From contig MU266376.1 in the NCBI GenBank assembly GCA_021014945.1, positions 80,373 to 144,372 on the forward strand: 64,000 bases of DNA, given 5' to 3'. The translations under genes were made by a program, and so were the position numbers. This document shows, in pieces, positions 58,558-64,000 of this stretch. Source of the stretch: Leucogyrophana mollusca (lineage: Eukaryota > Basidiomycota > Agaricomycetes > Boletales). The notes beneath the pieces are model-generated. The model was not told the origin of the DNA and ran no database searches. It saw only the letters and a list, made by a program, of their open reading frames with translations. Numbering within the stretch: position 1 is the first letter of the stretch; each line of letters begins with the position of its first letter.

Positions 58558-60750
58558 ATGCTGTTGCTGGCTCGTTCTTTCCGCTTGTCCCATCGATTAT
58601 CACCTTTACGCCCTGTGATACCACGAAGTTTTGTGCACCGAGCTATGGCCACTGTAGAGGACATCAACCACGAAATAACACAGCAAAGCGCGTTGCTGTC
58701 AGACCTCCGGCTGCAGAACGCGGAAGCTTCAGCAATCGACGAGGCGAAGAAGAGGCTCGGGGAACTCAAGAAATCGCTGGCGACGATCAACGGTGCTGGG
58801 GGTAGCAAAGATGCAGCGAAGAAGAAGGATCGGCTTTTGCTGAAAACTGCAAAGGTGCATCCCAGCACACACCCCACTCGTCCGGCATCTCAAATACTCA
58901 ACTAGGGTCCTCACAGGGTACCCTCGACTATGGCCCGGGCGAGATGTTCTGCCGCGCGCACATAGAAAACATCGTCCGAGAGGTGTTTACGACCTATGGT
59001 GGGAGCTGTCTCGACACGCCCGTGTTTGAGCGAAAGGACGTATTGGCGGGGAAGTACGGCGAGGACGCGAAGCTGATTTACGACTTGAAAGATCAGGGAG
59101 GAGAACAGCTTGCATTGCGGTATGACCACACTGTCCCGCTAGCGAGATACCTGGCCATGGCTGGGGCTACAATCCAGAGCAAGATCTGGCAGGTCGGCAA
59201 GGTCTACCGTCGGGATAATCCTGTAATGTCGAAAGGTCGTATGCGTGAATTTTTGCAGGCAGTAAGTCTGTTGGCCTGGTATCGTTGTACCGGGGATATC
59301 TGATGAGGGCGTAGGACTTTGACATGTCGGGTGTTTGGGACCCCATGATTCCAGATGCTGAGATTGTCAGTTTGTTGTGCACTATTCTGACGAGGTTGGA
59401 TGTGGGAGAGTTCACAGTCAAGGTGTGTTGACCCAGATTTGATGTGTTATAGCAGTCGCGTCACCAGTGCTCCAGATAAATCACCGCAAAATCCTGGATG
59501 GGATCTTTGAAGTCTGTGGAGTACCTTCAGACAAGATCCGAAGCATTTCATCAGCAGTCGATAAACTCGACAAGGTGCATGCGATCAGTCTCTCGGTCTA
59601 ACCGCTACTAATGCTGCTTCAGCTTCCATGGCTGGAAGTGAAGAAAGAGATGACGGAAGAAAAGGGGTTAGACCCCGAAGTCGCTGACAAGATTGGAGAA
59701 TATGTTAAGCACAAGGGTAAGGTCTCCACGCTGTCTTTTACGAATTATGTTGACAGGCAATCAGGCGGCCCTTCACTACTTGGACAACTGAAGGCCGACG
59801 AAGCCCTAATGGGAAATGCAAGCGCCAGTCAGGGTATACTTGACATGGAGTTGCTATTCACCCTTCTGCAAGCGTACAAAGTCTTGGACAAAGTCGGCAG
59901 ACTCCTTTCGTGATCGTAGTCGCCATGCTTATATGTCCTTACCAGATTTCCTTCGACCTGTCACTAGCGCGTGGTCTCGATTATTACACGGGTATCATTT
60001 ACGAGGCTATCGTCGAAGCGTCAGCACCCCCTGGGTTCACTACTACTCCACCCGTTTCCTCCGAGTCCACCGCGCCGCCACCAAAGAAGAAGTCCGCAAA
60101 GAAGACGAAAACAGAAGACGGCGAGGAAGATGACGAGATCGACGAGTCGCAGGTTGGCGTCGGCTCGATCGCTGCCGGGGGCCGGTACGATAATTTGGTG
60201 GGGATGTTCACCGCCGCCGCCGCAGCGGAGGGCAAGAAGGCGCCGGGATTACCGTGCATCGGAGTGAGCATCGGCCTCGACCGAATATTCGCAATCGTGT
60301 GGCCCAAGTGGGCGGAGAAAGGGATGCGCAGCAAAGAGACGATGGTATACGTCATGGCGGTGGGAGATGGCCTTCTAGAGGAACGAGTTCGGCTTGTCCA
60401 GGAGCTAAGAGAAGCCGGTATCAAGGTATGTTGGACTGGTTTCGGACTGCTAGACTCTGCCCACGCAATTGTATCCACAGACCGACTTCCTGGCCAAGAA
60501 AAAACCAAAGCTGCCCGCACAGTTCGCTGCAGGAGAAAAAGACGAGGTCCCCTTTGCTATTCTTCTTGGGGGAGACGAACTCAAGGAGGGTCTTGTTGTT
60601 GTGAAGGAGCAGAAGTGGGAAATTCAGGACGGAAAGAAGGTCAAGATCCAGTCAGCTGATCAGGGTACCAAGGTAAAGCGGGAAGAGCTGGTCGAATGGC
60701 TGAAACAAACGGACACTATCAAGGGCTGGTCTAGTGGTAGACTGATTTAA
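58558..60750 (+). CDS. HTS1: Histidyl-tRNA synthetase, cytosolic and mitochondrial
   Basis: Class II synthetase charging tRNA-His. Two in-frame starts fit dual targeting as in yeast HTS1: [20 protein letters not shown] (mitochondrial presequence, 58558) and [20 protein letters not shown] (58645, cytosolic start). Next is a WHEP-type helical segment ([15 protein letters not shown]), then [20 protein letters not shown]. Motif 2 is [13 protein letters not shown]. The histidine-binding blocks are [18 protein letters not shown] and [16 protein letters not shown], and motif 3 is [11 protein letters not shown] Lys/Asp/Glu-rich insert ([20 protein letters not shown]) separates the two His blocks. The anticodon-binding domain ends [15 protein letters not shown]. 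Six or seven exons, all motifs intact. Confidence 0.95.
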
Positions 60751-60938
60751 GAGGCATGGTAATTTTTGACAGCTGTGTTGTGTAGACTCATTTGCAGAGG
60801 GCCCCCTCGCCACCCCCCGATTTGGGGTCTATTTAGTTGTGTTTGTCCCTGATGAGCCACTAATTCCCTTGGTTGCGACTTTTTCCTTTTACCTCCTCGA
60901 CCAACCCGCTCACACCAATTAGCTCAAGTTTCTCAACA

Positions 60939-62316
60939 ATGGATGACGGTACGTTTTCAACATCAACCGCGGCGACGACGATCAGTTCTGCTTTCGATAT
61001 TTTGTTCTGTCACCCACATCGACCTCCTCAGTCTCAGTACATACCAACAATGTAGTTCCCGCTCTCAGCATTCAGCAGTCGTGAAGCTGGTCCGACAAGG
61101 GATTCAGTCTATGGATTCGGTACAAAGTGTCGGCTCAAGGCCGACACACGCCGCCAGACTTATCTGTCGACTCATATGTACCACGACCCTTTTTCGTTGT
61201 GCGACACAGTCGCAAAATTGCTTGCAGTACCGCCTTTTCGCTGTCGTCTACGTCTTCCTCGCATTCACTACACCCACCTCTGCCTCGCCCCGACATGACC
61301 CGACCCTGATCCTTTTCACTTCCCGCCTTCTCCAGCCTGGCAATCCCAAGATATTGCACCCTCAGGGATTAGCATTCCATCTCATGACGCGAACATGAAT
61401 GGTGGAAATGCACCCGGAGACGAACCGAGCTGGAACAATGGGGGCCGTTCCCCTGTAAGGGACCGCGGAGGCGACCCCCCCAGAAGGTCTAGCAGGAGCA
61501 GGAGCCCCGGAGCACGGGATGCCGACAGAGGGTTGGTGTCTCTCCTTTCTCTCACGCTTTCTATTATTTTTACTGAGGTCGCAACGGATCATATAGCCGT
61601 GGTGGTGGTGGTGGCGGCGAGGGGGGCGGTGGCCATAATCCCGGAAACAACCTACACGTATCTTCACTCAGCCATAGGGTGGATACTCGGGACCTTGAAC
61701 AGGCCTTTGCTAAGATTGGTCGCGTACGTCACATGTCGCCCTGCGCTTCGTATTTTCTTTGACGAGGATACACAGGTCAAGAAGGCCTCCGTCATGTACG
61801 ACCCCCACACCCGCGAATCCCGCGGATTTGGATTTGTGACCATGGAAACTGCGGAGGAGGCAGATGCAGCTATTACCGCGCTCAATGCCACCGAGCTCAT
61901 GGGCAAAACCATGGCTGTAGAAAAGGTATGCTATATGCCTCCTCCATACTGCCGTTCGTCATTGATGCTTTCTCAAGGCCCGCCGTGGACGTGCCAGGAC
62001 TCCAACTCCTGGAAGGTACTACGGCCCTCCGAAACGTGGAGACAGTCAGTCTTCTTCCCAAACTACTAGCACAGATAATTGAGTTTAGCTAGCAGATGAA
62101 CGTCCCTATGACCCGCGCCCGTACGACAGCCGCTACTCCCGAGACTATGACGACCGCCGCCCGCCCCGTGGAGGCCGTTACGATGACCACCGAGGCGGAG
62201 GCGGAGGCGGCAGAGACTATGACCGCGGCGGCTACCGAGACTACGACAGAGGATACGGAGGAGGCGGAGGCGGTCGCGACTATGACCGTGGCCGGTATGA
62301 TGACAGGAGGTACTAA
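60939..62316 (+). CDS. RRM/RGG RNA-binding protein, Tra2/SR-like
   Basis: Nuclear RNA-binding protein resembling splicing regulators of the transformer-2 type. Exon 1 (60939-60948) has 10 coding bases (MDD and part of Gly). After a 417-nt intron, exon 2 starts at 61366 and continues GISIPSHDANMNGGNAPGDE. An RS-rich stretch (PPRRSSRSRSPGARDADRG) precedes one RRM: NNLHVSSLSHRVDTRDLEQA (RNP2 region), ESRGFGFVTMETAEEADAAI (RNP1) and ELMGKTMAVEKARRGRART. The C-terminal part is Arg/Gly/Tyr/Asp repeats (RGGRYDDHRGGGGGGRDYDR), ending RYDDRRY. MNGGNAPG at 61395 is an alternative start if exon 1 is not used. Role in mRNA processing by family. Confidence 0.87.
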
Positions 62317-62512
62317 GTGTGACTTCGAACAGCTAATTGCAAAAGGACACCACTGTCTATATGTCTGTCTCAACGTGATTTTTCCTTTCGATGTATGTAT
62401 TTTCTATTTGCGTTTGACCTTGGTTTGAAATGGGATCGACATTGGTGACCAGAACCCTGTTGAGTGAATAGAATTGCACGGATGCTGGACAAGAGATGAG
62501 AGTATCTTTTCA

Positions 62513-63317
62513 TCACTTGGATGTCCCAGCACTCCCTATGCCCATTTCCACGACATAATGTTCTCTTCCCCATTTTCTCATCTCCTCAACAACTTCCCCT
62601 ATCTTTTCCAGCTCCACCCAATGCTGGTTCGAATGTCCACTGGCATCAGTCCGAGATGTTGGCACGACTGGCTCGATAAACCTGACTCTCAGCGCCAGCC
62701 ACTGCATAGCCTTCACATTAAGAACGAAATTCTCGACGTTCTCTTGTGCACCCTCCACGTATATAACACCTGGGTAGCCCACTTTGGCGAACCCGGATAA
62801 CGAAAGCTCAGACGACCATTGTTGCAGAGATCGACGCTTGTTTGGAGATTTGAGGTGGTGGGAAGTGAGAAGGGCGTGGTAGTGTGCTGCTACAACTTTC
62901 ACTTCTGGAGTCTCGCTTGCCTGAACACTAGTTACATCCCGGGTCGCGTCATCGGCGCGCAACATGGGTAGGAGGTGAGCTGATATCAATTCATAAATCG
63001 GGAACCTGTGCCACTCAGTGTCAGCTTTGAGGTCCACCATGGTGAATTATATTGGAAAAAATCACTCGGTCCCTTCGAGGTCTGTCATTTTCCGTCGAAC
63101 AATCCCCTGCCAGCGCTCTTGCTCTTCCCTGGTGATATCGTCGCCTTTGATGGATACCAGGGGCATGAAATTATCGGGGTACGCACGCGGTAGTTCTATT
63201 TGAAACCAGATTCGAGCGCTTTCCAGTTTCACCTGAAACAGAGCTTGTGTGGGAGGTGTGGATAGCTCGTTCGTATTGTCCGCTAGGGTGCCCTCTATGG
63301 CGCTGTATCTGTTAATT
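62513..63317 (-). CDS. RWD-domain protein (RWDD2/DUF1115-like), 5' end unresolved
   Basis: The C-terminal exon (about 63006-62513) encodes FPIYELISAHLLPML, LSLSGFAKVGYPGVIYVEGA, NVKAMQWLALRVRFIEPV and REHYVVEMGIGSAGTSK, matching RWD-plus-DUF1115 proteins. An upstream exon (about 63316-63055) supplies the RWD core: LADNTNELSTPPTQALFQVK, WFQIELPRAYPDN and GDDITREEQERWQGIV. Joining GTGATT...CACAG makes LEGTEFPIYEL in frame. That exon has a TTAACAG acceptor at its 5' side and no Met, so at least one further exon must lie to the right, in or beyond the repeat zone at 63345. Biochemical role unknown; RWD domains usually mediate protein interactions. Confidence 0.75.
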
Positions 63318-63344
63318 TAATTATGCGCGCGCGGTACATAAGAG

Positions 63345-63404
63345 GTGTGCGCGACTTGATAAATGTGTGCGCGACTTGGAAAATGTGTGCGCGATATCGA
63401 ATGA
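63345..63404 (+). repeat. Three tandem copies of a 20-bp unit
   Basis: Units GTGTGCGCGACTTGATAAAT (63345-63364) and GTGTGCGCGACTTGGAAAAT (63365-63384), then a degenerate third beginning GTGTGCGCGATATCG. It lies between the RWD gene (-) and the right-edge gene (+), so it may be a promoter element array. Confidence 0.85.
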
Positions 63405-63475
63405 AAATGCGCGATGCGGCAAACGGGATTCAACTTGGCACAAAGAAAGCCTGCACGACAAAGAAAGCCAGCTAA

Positions 63476-64000
63476 CTAAACGGCGTGTTCACCCTCGACA
63501 TTTCACGTACGTCGCCATCTCCAGTCAAATCCAAATGCGTCCGAGAGTCTTCGAGCTCCAGCGTGGACCTGGAGCCGTTAGAACCGAACGTGAAGGTCAT
63601 CGAGAAATCTTGGAGAAACCTGCATTTAAGAAGATGCGAGAAAGTATTGAGTGGCTATTCAACCAGACTTTTGCCGCCCGAGCTATCTGACATATCTCCT
63701 CAAGTGGCCCAGGAAGTGAATCGAGACGGTCTGCAATGGGCTTGTTTTCCAGAATACGTGGGTCTTTTCGACTTATCAAGCGGACTCATGAACTTCGAGC
63801 TGATGAAGTTACTTCTCAGCATTATTCCTCACAAGCCCGAAATTGGACTCAAACGAACTCGATGCACTACTGCCATGTCCATTTCTCTTTGCACCACCGC
63901 TCTCAGCCTAGTTAGTTTCTATCCCTCACCTACTCGGTCTTTCACGTCAAAGAGGAAGACTCAACAGCCGGTCTTTTTTGGACCACATTCGGCTCAACCC
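63476..64000 (+). CDS. Right-edge gene, partial, unknown function
   Basis: A plus frame is open from 63476 to the end of the window (175 codons) with protein-like composition: SWRNLHLRRCEKVLSGYSTR, LLPPELSDISPQVAQEVNRD and GLMNFELMKLLLSIIPHKPE. The first in-frame ATG is only at 63788, so the coding part before it probably joins an upstream exon. An acceptor-like CTCCAG ends at 63524. I do not recognise a family. The gene continues past the window. Confidence 0.45.

Noticed and set aside
62096..62428. 110-codon Thr/Ala/Glu-rich plus frame
   Set aside because: It is the alternate frame of the RGG-rich exon; the RGG/RDYD reading continues the RRM protein in phase.
63345..63404. CRISPR-like array
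   Set aside because: Units are directly adjacent without spacers and the genome is eukaryotic; this is a simple tandem repeat.

Overview
The window looks like a nuclear chromosome segment of a filamentous basidiomycete (Agaricomycetes, mushroom or polypore type). The grounds are dense genes with many 50-70 bp GT-AG introns and basidiomycete-type families: HET-domain proteins, F-box proteins, expanded P450s, a Zn2Cys6 regulator and DUF2235 hydrolases. Core eukaryotic genes also occur: cytochrome c oxidase subunit, histone H3, histidyl-tRNA synthetase and a CDP-alcohol phosphotransferase. I cannot name the species. Exon models were made by eye from splice signals and known family motifs.

Layout. 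0-4.2 kb: a broken F-box/LRR gene, COX6 and P450-1. 4.3-8.5 kb: a scrambled zone with two oppositely oriented halves of HET genes, a truncated F-box copy, a short antisense patch and a duplicated tail. 9.4-11.1 kb: intact HET-1. 11.1-13.5 kb: relic DNA. 13.5-18.7 kb: a conserved low-complexity protein and a DUF726 hydrolase. 19-25 kb: HET-2, P450-2 and divergent histone H3. 25.6-33.5 kb: two DUF2235 paralogues in the same orientation with a GH28 pectinase between them. 34.4-39.7 kb: MFS transporter, HET-3 and an F-box gene. 39.7-42.8 kb: gene-poor. 42.9-53.4 kb: a seven-repeat WD40 protein, a coiled-coil protein, a Zn2Cys6 transcription factor and the intact F-box protein whose broken copy lies at 5.9 kb. 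53.5-64 kb: P450-3, then CPT/EPT, HisRS, an RRM/RGG protein and an RWD protein, and a gene running off the right edge.

The accessory genes resemble the fungal non-self recognition repertoire: three intact and two broken HET loci plus a WD40 protein, with no NACHT domain seen. Functional linkage among them is inference. Recurrent observations are very small exons (5, 10, 12, 17 and 25 nt) carrying key motif residues, a histone H3 with Thr at the Ser10 position and two extra residues near K27, and a rearranged HET/F-box junction suggesting inversion with a copied filler.
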